This document shows positions 1 to 11,782 of a DNA stretch of 64,000 nucleotides, one piece after another. The stretch comes from Chamaecrista fasciculata. Its lineage: Eukaryota; Streptophyta; Magnoliopsida; Fabales; Fabaceae. A program made the translations under genes and the position numbers. Below the pieces are notes generated by a model. It had not been told where the DNA came from, ran no database searches, and saw only the letters and a list, made by a program, of their open reading frames with translations. The DNA lies in assembly GCA_003254925.1 (NCBI GenBank), contig QANZ01045943.1, forward strand, positions 81,046 to 145,045, given 5' to 3'. Each line of letters begins with the position of its first letter. The stretch's first letter is position 1.

Positions 1-331
1 TTAAGACAAGACATAATGTCCCAGACATTTCCTCTGTGTCTTAAATTAGGCCACGGAGTGACCCACGAATTACCCTAATTCGTGTCCCTTATAAGGTGTG
101 TTCTAATCCTGCTCGTGTGTGACCCAACAGGCCCCACGTGAAGTTGGCAGTAGGTCATCCCTATGTCCTACAAGTCGTGAGCGGACTCTAGCAAGCCATC
201 GCGACTACCCAAAACACGTGAGTTGATCGATCGTTACCAGAACCGATTTTAACCTTCGTACCTCCTAGGCACCGACCCTATTGTTCTGCGATATCTTGGT
301 CTTGGATCAGGCACGGGAAAGTCATCCATGA
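1..331 (-). repeat. Fragment of a large Copia LTR
   Basis: The text runs closely parallel to 16846-17180, which lies inside a fuller copy of the same LTR. Both contain the same order of short motifs around CGACTACCCAAAAC and a GGCAYGGGAAARTCATCC box. The fragment stops abruptly where Ty3/gypsy pol coding begins at about 332, so it was either inserted into or recombined with the Tat element. Orientation is inferred from the complete LTR at 21613-23676. The remainder lies outside the window. Confidence 0.8.
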
Positions 332-1566
332 TCCAAAAACGGTCAAGGAAGTCCAACGCCTAAATGGCAGGCTAGCCGCCCTCCATAGGTTTTTGTCGAG
401 GTCTGCCGATAGATGCTTACCCTTGTTCAAAACTCTAAAAGCGAACAAAAAATTCGAATGGACCAAGGAATGTGAGGAAGCCTTCCAAGAGTTGAAAAAA
501 TATTTGGCGTTACCGCCAACCCTGGTAATCCCAGTCAAAGACAAACCCATCTACGTCTATCTGGTGTCCACAGATGAAGCAGTCAGCTCAGCCTTGGTGT
601 TAGAAGATGGAGAAGAGCAAAAACCCATCTACTTCACTAGTAAAACTCTCACAGGAGCAGAAAAGCGGTACCACCGCCTGAAAAAACTAACTTTCTCTTT
701 ACTTCAGTCAACTAGGAAGTTGAGACACTACTACCAACAGTATGAAATCATTGTCAGAACTGATAGACCTGTCAAATAGATGGTAGAACAACCAGACATC
801 ACTGGAAGAATGTCAGTCTGGTCAGTGGAAATCTCAGAATATGGGATAGCATATGAGCCCAGAAGGGCATTAAAGGGTAGGCGCTGGCAGACTTCATCAC
901 TGAGATGACAGGACCCGAGAACGCCCAAGACTGGACGTGGCAGGGACACATCGATGGAGCTGTATCAAACTCACAACGAGGCGCAGGAGTAGTGATGCGA
1001 GCCCTAGATGGCTCCATCGTGGAACAATCAATAGAAATTGAGTTCCCAATCACTAACAATCAAGCATAGTACGAGGCTCTGATAGTTGCTCTGAAATTGG
1101 CAGCAAACATCGGTGCCAAAAGCTCAAAATCTTGGGAGATTCCCAGCTGGTGATACATCAAGTGAACAGAGAGTATGAAACAAAAGACCAGATCATGGTC
1201 CAGAACGCCAAAAAGGCAAAGAAAATCATCGAAGGCTCTGGAATTGAAGCCACCTTCCAGCATATCTCGAGAAATGACAACGACAGAGCATATGAACTTG
1301 CCAAACTAGCGTCCAAGCCAACTAAGGGTGGTAGAGACTCCATCATCAAAACAACGCTAAGAGAGCCGTCGATCCTAGAAAAGGATGTTCTTCCCACAGA
1401 GGAAGCCGACGATTGGAGAACGCAATATTCAAATATCTGGCCACTAACACCCTCCCTTCAGACAAAAATGAAGCTAGAAAGGTCACGAGAAGATCTGACA
1501 GGTATTTTATTAGGCAAGGTGCCCTTTACAGGAAAAACTTCAGTCATCCTGGAACCAAGTGCATAG
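332..1566 (+). pseudogene. Tat element pol: RT end and two RNase H domains (fossil)
   Basis: The first part encodes the RT-thumb signature RLAALHRF and then the RNase H-like core typical of Ty3/gypsy RT ends, with YFTSKTL and a C-terminal RTD block. A second RNase H follows at about 900-1340, with GDSQLVIHQVN and a later LAKLAS helix, which matches the archaeal-type RNase H that Tat elements acquired. The region is degraded and read in more than one open segment. Family identity is secure. Activity is not expected. Confidence 0.85.
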
Positions 1567-1587
1567 CAGGAGGCGAGATCAAATAGA

Positions 1588-2649
1588 GTGTTAATAGAGA
1601 TCCACGAGGGACTGTGTGGAAGCCACCAAGGCCCAATGGCGATGCGAAAGAAAATCCAAAGAGCAGGCTACTACTGGCCTACAATCCAGCAAGACGCTGA
1701 GAACGTTGTCCGTTCGTGCGAAAAATGCCAGAAATATGCTAAAATGATCCATTCGTTTGCTGCTCCCCTAAACGCCATCACTTCACCATGGCCATTTGAC
1801 CTTTGGGGGATTGACATTGCAGGGCCGTTCCCAATGGCCACTTACCAGAGGAAATTCCTCATTGTTGTTGTGGATTACTTCACAAAATGGGTAGAAGCGG
1901 AGGCCGTGGCGTCCATAACCACGGAAGCCATGGAAAAATTTGTGTGGCAGAACATCATCACCAGGTTTGGCATCCCAAACACACTAATATCCGACAACGG
2001 TGCTCAATTCACGAGCAAGAAATTCCAAGACTTCTGTAAGGTCTGGAAGATCCATCACAGAACCACCTCAGTGGAACATCCTCCCACAAATGGCCAAGTA
2101 AAATTGGCTAACAGGATCATCATACAAGGAATCAAAAGGAGACTGGAGTCAGCTAAGGGAAGATGGGTTGATGAACTCCCCTCAGTATTATGGTCATATA
2201 GAAACACGGAGCAAACAGCCACGAAGGAAACACCCTTCGCCTTGGCATACGGGCATGAAGCAGTGATACCTGCTGAAGTGAATGTCACAACTGAAAGGAT
2301 AATCAACTATCCAAGTACCAATGATGCCAACTCCAGACTTGAAGAGCTTGACAACCTGGAAGAAAGAAAAGAAATCGTAGCCATAAGGCAAGATGCCTAC
2401 AACCAAATGGTTAAGAAATACCATGACTCCAAAATCAAACCCAGAACCCTCAAAGTGGGAGACCTGGTACTCAGAACTTTGGAAAACAACAGAAAGGATC
2501 CTAGACACGGAAAGCTAGGACCAAACTGGGAAGGACCATACAGGGTTACAGAAATCCTGCTTGGCAATGCCTTTAAGCTGGAGACCTTTGAGGGAAAGCC
2601 ACTTCCAAACGCTTGGAACATGGCCAAACTCAAGTTTTATTTCCCTTAG
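1588..2649 (+). pseudogene. Tat element integrase (fossil)
   Basis: This open segment of about 353 codons carries the integrase zinc-binding region (HEGLCGSH, then CEKCQKY), the core domain beginning near PWPFDLWGIDIAGPFP, the second catalytic block SDNGAQFTS, and a C-terminal segment ending GNAFKLETFEGKPLPN. Order and spacing match Ty3/gypsy integrases of the Tat group. It ends at 2649, just before an AT-rich spacer. It follows the RNase H region directly, as in an intact pol polyprotein. Confidence 0.9.
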
Positions 2650-3179
2650 TAAGGAAGCTTTGTAATAATCAAAGAAGGCCACTGAGCCATTGTATTGAGA
2701 TTTTTAAATCAATAAAGTGCATTTTTCCTAACACTCTGTGTTAACTATAATAAGTTGCTCGGGGGGACGCCCTCAGAAGAGCAACAAAAAGGCCCTCGAA
2801 GGAGCCTTGTGAGTATGGCACTGAGCAACCAAGCGGACCGATCCTCCCTTGGATGACTAGTCAAAAAATTTGCGTATGATACGCAAACGCTCGAAGCGTG
2901 CCCACCACGAGGCAGCACTTTGATGTGCAAACAATACGATAATCGAATCAAAGCAAGGAAAACGCAAGTCAAACATGGCATGCAAAGCAAGGAATAAAGC
3001 GCTGTAAACAAGCTAAGCTAAAGCATAAATTTATGGGCGACACTGCCCAAATCTTCGAAAGTGGCACGAAGGCCACACCATTAAAGTCAAATGTGGCATG
3101 AAAGCCACAACAAATCCATGAAAATTAAAAAGGGCACGCAGGCCCGAAATAGAATGAACATAGGCACACAGCCTAAGCG
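2650..3179. other. Non-coding spacer between pol and antisense ORF of the Tat element
   Basis: No coding is supported here on either strand. The stretch holds short repeats built on GGCAC-GAAGGCCAC and on TCAAA-CATGGCATG. It lies between the end of integrase and the tail of the antisense ORF, where Tat elements have an untranslated spacer. Confidence 0.6.
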
Positions 3180-6100
3180 TTAGCTGGGGTATCCTCAACA
3201 ATGTCGGCTGGAGGGGCTTCCTCAGTGTCCTCACCGGCAGGGGCGCTCTTGTCCGCAGCACCACCCGCGACATCATCCGCGACGTTGTCACCTTCAGTAG
3301 CACAGTTTGCGGAGTGTCCCTAACCATCAGCGTCACGGGCGTTGGCGTCCTCTTCCCCAAGAACAACGGCGTTCTCAGGACCCTGGCTCCCATCACCTAG
3401 AGGTGGGACTACACAATCTTTTAACTAGGGGAAGTCATCATCACCCCCAGATTCATACCCTTTCAGCGCATAATTCTCTGGCATCCTCGGGATCCTCACC
3501 GCAGGATCGGAATCAATGGGGTCGCAGATCAGCCTGCCCTCAACTATCTTGTTTGGGCATATCCCCGAAATATCCAAGTTGGGTTGCGCAACCTCAACTG
3601 GTTGATGGCATTCTTGAAACCGATATAGTTGTACCGAGAACCCCTTTATTTAATCTGCCGCAAGGCCAACTCTTTGAGAGCCGCATAGGCTTCCTTGCCA
3701 TTCTTTACTTGGGCTTCCAGATCAGCCACCCTGTCATTGAGCTCGTTAAGAACGCCAGTGGTCTCATGCAGCTGTTTACCCCTTTGTTCATACCCGGATT
3801 GAAGGGAATCTCGGGACGTCTTAGCCAGGTTCAGTTCCTCTGTAGTCTCCTCCAGGACGCGACGCAACTTCTTGCCGTCCTCACGCGCTTCATCCCTCTC
3901 AGAAATGAGGTCTTTCCTGGAGACGCTGTTGGCTAATACCCGCAATCCAGCAGCCAGCAAAAATTGAACGGTCTCCTCGGGGGGTCCTGAGTATTTTCCG
4001 TGGACGCCCTAGCCAGGTCGTCTCTCTTCACCGCCGCTGCCTTAGAAAGGCAGTTAGAAAGAAACTCCAAAGCGTTAAAGTTTCCAGCTTCTGGATTCGC
4101 TAGAATTAGAGGCACTTCGCTAGCAGGACGAGCACACTTGCGCGACGACGCCTTCCTACCCTTGGACGCAGGAGCAACAATTTCTTTTTCCCTGCTGACA
4201 GGATTGGCAGGAGGACTTGGAACTTCAATAGGCTCATGAATGGTGAGGTTCCCAGGTTTCTTGGGAGCAGTGGTAGGCTTTTTCTTCGAGGGCGCCACTG
4301 CCTTCTCTTTACCTTTGTCCTCTCAAGGGTGTTTGGTCCCAATCACATCGGTCAAGGAAGCCTTGTCCACTGCAGAACAAACAAAGCAAGACTTAGGAAT
4401 AATCAGCAAAGATTAAAATGCAGATGCAAGTGAGATGAAAAGACACATACGACGTTTGGGATCAAAAAGGTCAGTGGTGATCAACCGTAACGCCGCCAAA
4501 CGTTCGTCAACGGTTAAGTCCCTCCAGTTGCATTCGAATGGCCCGAGTCGAGGCCTCCTCCATGATAAGGGAAACATGGCGCGCTCATCTGACGCACGAA
4601 CCCAGAAAGGCCGATCAGGCCCCGACGCTTTAATAAAAAGAAATTTGTGTTCCCATTCCTTGGGATTACTAATGGCATGCTTTAAAATCTTTGGATGCCC
4701 TAGACGTCTGTAGTAGGAAATGAAGCAAATATCCCCCCAGCGAGGATAGAAGGAATACAAAAACAGGCGAGCTGTTGCAACAACGCCATCCCTCTTGCAT
4801 TTGGCAACGAAGCAAAGCAGGATGCGCCACCCATTGGCACTGACTTGAATAGGACAAATGTTCATAATGGCAAGTATGTCCAAAACTGCAGGGTGAAAAG
4901 GCATTTCTACATCACAGCTGATGGAGATTGTGCCCTAGTGCCAATCATTTTATTTATGTGTTATTTGAACATATATATATATATTTTTGATTAATTTATA
5001 GAGATAAATTATGTTGTTATCATATTATTAGCGTGTTTACTACGATAGCGTCCTTGATTGATTATAAGATAATTAATCTAAAACTGTCCCTGGTCGATCA
5101 TTCACGTGGGAACGTAAATGAACTAAGACCAGCATGACCTCGGTGTATAGAGATACATGCACTAGATGCTTCTCGAGAGCCATGGTGCAATTTTGTAAGG
5201 GTTACAAANCTCATCTCTTATTTCCCCAATATTAGTGAATTTAATAAATCAATAATTTCCTAACTTTTAGGAAACTTATTTAATTTATTTATTCCCTAAT
5301 ATTTTAAACAAGAATTTAATTGTAAACCTTTTAACAATTAATTTAATTTAATAAATCAATAATTCCCTAATTTTTAGGAAACTTATTTAATTCAAATCAA
5401 CAATTCACCCATTGGCACTGACTTGAATAGGACAAATGTTCATAATGGCAAGTATGTCCAAAACTGCAGGGTGAAAAGGCATTTCGACATCACAGCCCCC
5501 AAGGGCGTGCTCGTTGATCAAAAAGCCTCTCCCGTCGGTGTAAAACATGTCTGGCACTGTCTCCAAATGACTCAGCGTAGAGATCTCACACCCTGACATC
5601 TAACGACGTGATGAAGACACCATCAACTTCTGATTAAGTGCCTCAAGCTCTTCCACACCAAAGTTCAACATGTGGTACTGCTTCACCGCCTCGTTGGTCT
5701 TATCCTAAAACGCCTGCTGCACTCCTTCATTTGGCCTCTGACGACGCCAATCAACCACAGGACGTGCGTTCCGCATAACCTCGGCCCTGTCTGGACCGCA
5801 TGGCTGAGGCCCCTCCTTAACCCAAGGAACATTGGCTAATTTGCGATTTTGACAGAGAAACCACTCAGGATGAGCTTGGAAATCAATCTCCTCACCGTAG
5901 ATCATTTGTTAGGGGTTCCCATCCCCGATAGAGGCCCAGATAGGGACATGGGCGCCACCGGCTTCCTCAGGGACCGAGGACGCCTCATCTTCGGCCACTC
6001 TCTCAAAAAGGGGGGATAGCACCTCACGGATCTCCGTAGACGTAGAAAATGACAGGTCAACAGGCATTTGGTCAAATTCTTCCAGCGCTCGCGACGAGGA

Positions 6101-6265
6101 CGCCCCTTTGTCTCCATCCGTCCTGTCCATAGGAGAGTGAGAAGGCCCAACCGGCGTTGACATGCTAGGCTCAGATAGACCAGGCGCTGACGGACCAGGC
6201 GTTGATGAGCCAGGCGCTCTCATATCGGTTTCAGCAGCTGAGAAAACACGATAGTTAAAACCCAA
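3180..6265 (-). pseudogene. Antisense ORF region of the Tat element (putative gypsy-type transposon domain), interrupted fossil
   Basis: Several minus-strand open segments lie in order here. A Pro/Ser-rich N-terminal part is near 6265-5909. A globular domain is seen at 5599-5405 and 4904-4413. A lysine/serine-rich stretch is at 4298-3933 and a coiled-coil segment at 3960-3646. The globular part has SANGWRILLCF and RWGDICFISYYRRLG, which resembles the domain catalogued as putative gypsy-type transposon (PF04195 type) known from antisense ORFs of Tat elements. Its function is unknown in the literature I can recall. The region is broken and carries a Copia LTR piece. The plus-strand ORFs here are shadows. 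Confidence 0.7.
4919..5405. repeat. Two Copia LTR pieces in opposite orientations, joined at an ambiguous base
   Basis: 4919-5208 begins TGATGGAGATTGTGCCCTA and matches the reverse complement of the LTR end at 17480-17787, so it is plus-oriented. After the N at 5209, 5210-5405 matches the plus-strand text of 16650-16790, so it is minus-oriented. Half LTRs facing each other do not form a normal insertion. Direct copies of 91 bp of the Tat antisense ORF flank it (4828-4918 and 5406-5496, one mismatch). Confidence 0.75.
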
Positions 6266-7101
6266 TTGATGTAGGACTTTGCTCCAATCACCAGCAAAAA
6301 GGGGGGAAACACCCTCAGGGAAAAAAGGGTCGTTTGAAAAAATGATCTTCAGCAGTTGCGGTTGATCACAAACTCAGTCCAAAACTCACACGAGGAAGAA
6401 GATGAAGAAGAAAGTTTAGAAAACTTACGTGCATCGAAGTCCATAATGCTGGCAGATTGAAGCAGAATCCTCGCAAGAAAAACTATAAAACGTTGAGGAA
6501 CACTGCGAAGAACACGATGTGTGAAACTCGAATAAAAACCCAGAAATCATAACTGAAATGGCAAAAAAAATGTTGAAACACTCACCAAACGATGGCAAGT
6601 ACAGTTGCCGGAGAAAAGCAAACGGCGGTAAAACTGAACGGAGCTTCGCAAATGTGCAATTCCGGTGAGAAAACTCGAAAGCACAGAGAGAATAAGGAGG
6701 AGAGAGAAAGCTGGAAAGTGAAAATGGAGGAAATTTGGAAGGAGAGGGAGAAGTTCGCGGTTTTGAAAAAACCGTCACGGAATTCGAAGAGGCGCACTAA
6801 ATGCGCCCCCTCGGTCCACGCCTCGCCAACATGGTGGAGTAATAACGAATCGCTGCATGACACGTGGCCACGATGCACTGACAAGAAGTGACACATGACG
6901 TCAGCAGAGGAACTGAAAGCGACAAGGGTGAAAGCATTCAGGTCCAAGGACGCCGCATCAGGCTAACACTGCTGGACCTTCAAAACAAAACCCGCGATGT
7001 CCACGACAAAGACGCCCATGAGGTTGCAGTCAGTGTCGAGAACGCCCTCGAAGGGGACTCCACTGATGGGGACAAAACTTCGCTTCTTTTGATGGGACTA
7101 G

Positions 7102-7704
7102 TGATAATATGCCCAATAATTAGGAGGCCCAAATGACATAACATGCCTTTGGCCCAGAACGCCACAGGCCCACCAGATGAGTTAGAAGGGCGAGAACGCC
7201 CTAAATCAACGCTATGGTGAGGACGCCACAGTCACGAAGAATATGGGCGTCCACGTACGAAGGAGTAACGAAACATTCCCTGAATCAATCAAGAACCAAT
7301 CAAGGATCGGCCAAAATCCGCTATCAATCAAGGCAAATCACTCAGAGATTCTTCCCCCGAATAACGCCTTGGCCATCAAGGCACCTTTCACAGAAAAGGA
7401 AATTACGTGGGAGCCAAGGATCACAATCAGATCAGCCAGGATCACAATCAAGCATCCAGGAATTTATGGCAAGATTACGCCAGATCACCCTCAGCCAGTA
7501 TAAAAGGTTAGCCCTTCACACTAGCAAAAGGTACGCTCTATTCTCGGTCAATTGACATTATTGAGCTCATAACCCTTACTAACTTAAGCATTAGAGGTGA
7601 ATCGCAAGGCCACCCTGTGTGTTCGTTGACTTGCAGGTAACCTTCAACCCAGAGTTGCCTCACCCGAACCAGGTAATGACCCACGACCAGAACCTAGTTC
7701 ATCA
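7102..7704 (+). repeat. 3' LTR of the Tat element
   Basis: The proposed LTR starts TGATAATATG and ends GTTCATCA, giving the short inverted ends TGAT/ATCA. A good TATA box (TATAAAAGG, 7499-7507) sits about 200 bp before the end, as expected for the U3/R boundary. Termini are inferred from one copy only, so they may move by some bases. Confidence 0.6.
7499..7507 (+). promoter_or_regulatory. TATA box of the Tat LTR
   Basis: TATAAAAGG in the 3' LTR, preceded by a moderately GC-rich stretch and followed by the putative R/U5 region. Confidence 0.6.
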
Positions 7705-8002
7705 CCATAGATAAACCTTCCCTTTCAAAGCTAGTGTAGAAAATGTAACTATCGCAATCTTCAATAAATAGAGGCATCGATCATCATTCTAGTGATACAA
7801 GAAACGACAGTTTGAATATTGAACAGTTTGCAATAATGCATCACATAAAACATTAAACAATAACTTTTTTTTGGCCTGAAATGCATGTGAATCAAAAGCA
7901 ATAGATAGAAATCAATATAATAAACTAAAATAGAGGAAGATTAGAAAGAAAAACAAACAAGAGGCTTTATAAAAAGTATAATAAAAAGGGGAATTGAAGA
8001 AC
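7705..8002. other. AT-rich host DNA, probably intron 2 of the RPB9 remnant
   Basis: No coding recognised on either strand. The stretch follows the GT donor of RPB9 exon 2 (minus strand) and continues to the edge of the Tat LTR. No further RPB9 exon was found here. Confidence 0.5.
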
Positions 8003-8218
8003 CTGGTAGTCGCAATTACGGCAAGCATAGAGAAGAACCTTCCTCTCCTTGTCTTCCTTAGGATACAAAAGGTTGTTGTTGAAATGAGGAGAAATTAAAG
8101 ATACGAAAAAAAAATCAAGAATCACATTAAGAGTTGTAATTAAGAGATTTTAAAGATGCTAATAAAGAAAATGGGTATGAAGTATGAACCATTCACAACA
8201 AAATTTCATGGTACTCAT
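8003..8218 (-). pseudogene. NRPB9: 5' part (two exons) of RNA polymerase II subunit RPB9
   Basis: Exon 1 (8218-8190) reads MSTMKFCCE plus two bases and ends at a GT donor. Exon 2 (8078-8003) restores the codon and reads [20 protein letters not shown] and on to RNCDYQ, again with a GT donor. This matches the N-terminal zinc ribbon of RPB9, a small subunit of RNA polymerase II that acts in start-site choice and fidelity. The four zinc cysteines fall at residues 7, 10, 29 and 32, as in the family. Position 8 is Cys where plants usually have Arg. The acceptor before exon 2 reads AA instead of AG (8080-8079). The remaining exons for about 80 residues are absent; the Tat element occupies their expected place. 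The exon structure shows it is not a processed copy. It is either a truncated duplicate or the broken head of a real locus. Confidence 0.7.
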
Positions 8219-8504
8219 TTTGGAAGAACAAGAAATAGCAGACGCCGCCGCACTCACCTTGACAATAATAAGAATGTTAATGTAGAGTTATTTATATTGA
8301 GGAATTGTTGATTTTTAGTTTTTTATTTTATTAAATTTCAGATTTGTTAATTTGAATTGCAGGTTTTTAGGAGTTTTAGATATTTTTTCTGATTTTTAGA
8401 AGGTTGTTAATCATGGAACCATGAGTAAATGAGTTGCTTAATTTTAAGGGTAAAATAAACTTTGGTACCCCGTTTTATATACCAATTTCACTTTGGTACT
8501 CTGT
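8219..8504 (-). promoter_or_regulatory. Upstream region of the RPB9 remnant, with a foldback-repeat end
   Basis: On the minus strand an ATATAAATA box lies about 75 bp upstream of the RPB9 ATG (near 8288-8298), a plausible core promoter. At 8448-8504 there is a CTTTGGTACC-type segment similar to the arms of the foldback repeat at 25032-25446. It ends exactly where the Athila-like LTR begins. Confidence 0.4.
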
Positions 8505-9546
8505 TGATCGAGCCGGTTTATACCATGCTATCTAGAGGTCTTTGGATGTGTTTTATGATGTTTTATAACCTATATTAGGTGTTTTAGGCCTCTAGATATG
8601 ATAATGGTTGCATTGAGTTCACAATTGTATTTTGGTCAGCCTCCTACCCCATTCATTCAACACACACCACATTCACTCATTTTCCTCTCTTCTCCTCCAT
8701 CCCTAACATCCAAACCCTCACTCCATCTTCACCATTCTTGCTGCCATGGTTGATTTGGAGGTGGAGAGCTGCATTTTCCACCTAATGAGCGGCTAGGCAA
8801 CCTTTCTCGGAGGGAGGACACCATGGCTTGAGCACCGACATTTCATCTTTAGGGAGTTTTCATGTTTTTCTGCTCTAGTTGCTTAGGATTTGATGTTTTA
8901 GTTGTTTAACATTACAGATTTTCCTATGTAAACTGAGTTTTGGTTTGATTCTCATGAGTTTGAGTTGATTTGAGACACATTTTGATTCAATGTGATAAAT
9001 CTTTGTTGAAAGCTCTTGTTGTGTTGATGATTATGTGTTAATTTTAGTTTCAATTGGTAATTGAAAACTGAACTGGCGCTAGGAATCAATCTTACCATAG
9101 TTGATTGTGGACTGGATGACTTGATTAGTTAGTTTACTTGTTTAAGGACCAATTAATTAAGTTGACTAATCCATTTTCATGTGTTTACATGTCAATCATA
9201 ATTTGGTGCTTGTATGAGTCTCCCATGATCATTTGGTGTGCCATGATAGCCTCTAGTTCTCATCTCCGAGTGTTTTATCTATTTTCTTTCGAATTCATTT
9301 TAGTCTCTCATAGTTGTTTTTCATAGTCCTTAGTTCTTTTTAGTTGAGTAATCACTTCAAACTCCTTTTACAACAATTTTTTTATAGTATTCCTAGTGTA
9401 GTTCGAGCCAATACAATTGAATCTTATTTGCCTTGAATCGTTGAGCTTTTACGTTATTGGAGTCCTTGAGCGAATACGACCCGGCGAACATCACTTTATT
9501 ATATCTTAGCCGGTCGTTTTGGTGCACATTGCGACGTCCGCGATCA
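8505..9546 (+). repeat. 5' LTR of the Athila-like element
   Basis: It begins TGATCGAGCCGG and ends GCGATCA, four bases before the primer-binding site. The same start recurs at 15056, directly after a polypurine tract. The two LTRs are the same family but differ by a few sizeable indels. Confidence 0.8.
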
Positions 9547-9550
9547 AAAG

Positions 9551-9568
9551 TGGCGCCGTTGCCGGGGA
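9551..9568 (+). other. Primer-binding site (tRNA-Asp type)
   Basis: TGGCGCCGTTGCCGGGGA is the well-known primer site of Athila/Tat elements, complementary to the 3' end of tRNA-Asp. It marks the 5' LTR/internal boundary. Confidence 0.9.
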
Positions 9569-10312
9569 CTCCTCGTTGAGTCCCCAACGATTCCGGGTAC
9601 TAATTTTGGTTGTTTTGGCTTTTATTTGTATTTTGCTTACTTGTTAGCTTTGGTAGTTTATTTTAGTTTCCTTTGGTAGTTTTTTAGTATTAAATAGCTT
9701 GTTTGGATTCATAGCAAATATAGTTTTTAGTTTTGTATCTTTTGCATTCCACATTGTGCTAATTGAAATTTTGACCTTTTGCAATTTTCGTGTTTTTTTC
9801 TAGCATCTTTGTGGTTAGTTTTGATCTTGTTTTCACATCATTTTGGAGCTGCTTTTGTGTAGTTTTTCTTGGCTTCAAGTTACTTGCAAGTTGAGTTGAG
9901 TTTGGGGCATAATTTGGTGTCATTTTGCTTGAGTTTTAACTGTCCAAAGTTGCCAAGATTGTCACTCACGAGTTGTCTTGTTTTGCTGCAAAATTCTGTA
10001 GGTTTTGTTATTCTGGCAGATTGCTTCGCCAGTTTACAAGTGGCGAACATAAGTGGCGAAGTGCCCTGTTTTTGCAAATTTGACTTGATTTTGCTTAATT
10101 TCTTATTTCTTCTTGTGAATTCTTGCATCCTCTTTGTTAATACATACATCTACACTCACATTTCCACACTCTAACACATATATACAGCTCCGTACACACT
10201 TGCATCCTAAGTTTGATTCATTTTATTATCTTGAACATTAAATTGCAAGTCAATTTTGGTTGTTCTTTCCTCTCTTGTTCTTGCTTGGATTAAGTTGTGG
10301 ACTTAGTTTTGC
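9569..10312 (+). other. Untranslated leader of the Athila-like element
   Basis: T-rich leader between primer site and gag. No coding supported. It includes TTCGCCAGTTTACAAGTGGC-like text related to a segment near 15390 in the 3' LTR. Confidence 0.6.
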
Positions 10313-11767
10313 ATGCGAAAGTGGTCCCCCAACTCCCTATTTTTCCTCGACCCCGAAATTGAACGGACTTGTAGGAGACTTAGGAAAGAAACAAGGGAAA
10401 GGAGAGAACAACTTAGATACCATATTAGGGAGAAAAAAGAGGAAGAGTGTATAGAGAAAGATCCTGGAAAAGGATTAGATTTTGACAACAATATGGATCC
10501 TAATGTGAATATAGAGAGAGAGGAACTAGTGAACCTAGGCCAAGAGAGGGTTGAAGGAAACATAGAAGTTAATCAACCTAGGCCAGGTAGATCTATCAAA
10601 GATGTTAATAGGGAGGAGAGTGATGCATGCTACAATGGATCGTTTACAGAATTCTTTTCCTGATTTTAACATTGATTTTGAAGTGTGTGGTCCATTGATT
10701 GCTAACTTACCCAAATTTTATGGTTTGCCAGGAGAAAACCCACACTTGCATATTACAGCTCTGATGATGCATTGTAGGACGATGAAGCCGAGGGCTATCT
10801 CGATTGAAGACTGCGTATGGAAAGTGTTCCATCTGTCCTTAGAAAAAAAAAGGCCCTTGAATGGTTTTAGAACTTGCCAAGATTCGTGGATGACCCCTAT
10901 GCATCATGGAAAATTCTTGGGCGTGCCTTCCTTGATCAATTTTACCCTACCACAAAGTCATCAGGTGCAAAGAAGGAGATTGCTGCTGCCTATCAGGATT
11001 CCACCGAAAGCTTCTTTGACTTCTGGAATAGATATCAAGATATGCTCACTGCATGCCCAAACCATGGGTTCCCCAAAAAGGAATTGGTGGAGTACTTCGT
11101 CAACGGGCTGTACACTCAAGATTCAACTATGTTGCCTACCAAAAAAAAAGATTCAACTAGGTTGGATGCTATAGCAAATGGTTTTATATATGATATGGAG
11201 GAGGAGCGAGCTTGGGATCTTATCAGAACAATCACTCTCAATAGGAAGCATAAGAGTCAGAGGGAAATTCAGGGTGTTAAAGCTATGGAATCTTCTTCGT
11301 CAGGCAGCAATCCGCTTTTAGAGAAGATGGCAAGGGATTTAGACAAGCTGAATGTCAAAGTGTCCAATGATTTTGAGAAGCTGAGCACAGAGGTTAAAAA
11401 TTTGCAAGTTTCCAAGCCCTTTCCTCCTCAGACTTCTCCATGTCTTGTTATGGTTGCACCATCTTGCACTATCTGCAATTCTTGCATGCACACTGTTCAG
11501 AATTGCCAGCACCAACCTGAGGAGGTCTCAACAATGTATCAGACCGGTCCCGGCCTATATCAGAAGCGGGATTCTTATTCGAAGACCTATAACCCGGGTT
11601 GGCATGATCACCCAAGCTTCAAGTGGGGTGGAAATCAAGGTGTTGGAAGCTCTAATCAGGGAAATTTTCAGAACAAAACAACCACCTTGGTTCCGATTGA
11701 GCAAGAGAACACCCCCTCTCAGTTTGATGAACTCAAGCAACTGATGTTGAATGGATTCACTGAGTAG
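10313..11767 (+). pseudogene. Athila-like gag (fossil)
   Basis: The first part has FLDPEIERTCRRLRKETR, typical of Athila gag N-termini. The retrotransposon gag core follows, with LIANLPKFYGLPGENPHLHI, a FLDQFYPTTKSSGAKKEI block and ESFFDFWNRYQDML. A zinc-knuckle-like cluster is CTICNSCMHTVQNC. The protein would form virus-like particles in a working element. The copy is disrupted in a few places. Confidence 0.85.
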
Positions 11768-11782
11768 AACTCCAAGTCAGAT

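Larger units (their letters stand above)
332..7704 (+). mobile_element. Tat-clade Ty3/gypsy retrotransposon, broken, 5' end missing
   Basis: The element reads RT end, RNase H, a second (archaeal-type) RNase H, integrase, a spacer, a long antisense ORF region and a 3' LTR. The second RNase H and the antisense ORF downstream of integrase are known marks of the Tat lineage (Retand/Ogre/Grande relatives). Gag, protease and most of RT are not in the window. The copy is broken, with several disruptions, and a Copia LTR piece is inserted in the antisense region (4919-5405). It is a fossil and not expected to be active. Age cannot be given because the 5' LTR is not visible. Confidence 0.85.

Noticed and set aside
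3307-3936. 209-codon plus-strand open frame
   Set aside because: It lies opposite the antisense ORF of the Tat element and has no family features; a shadow.
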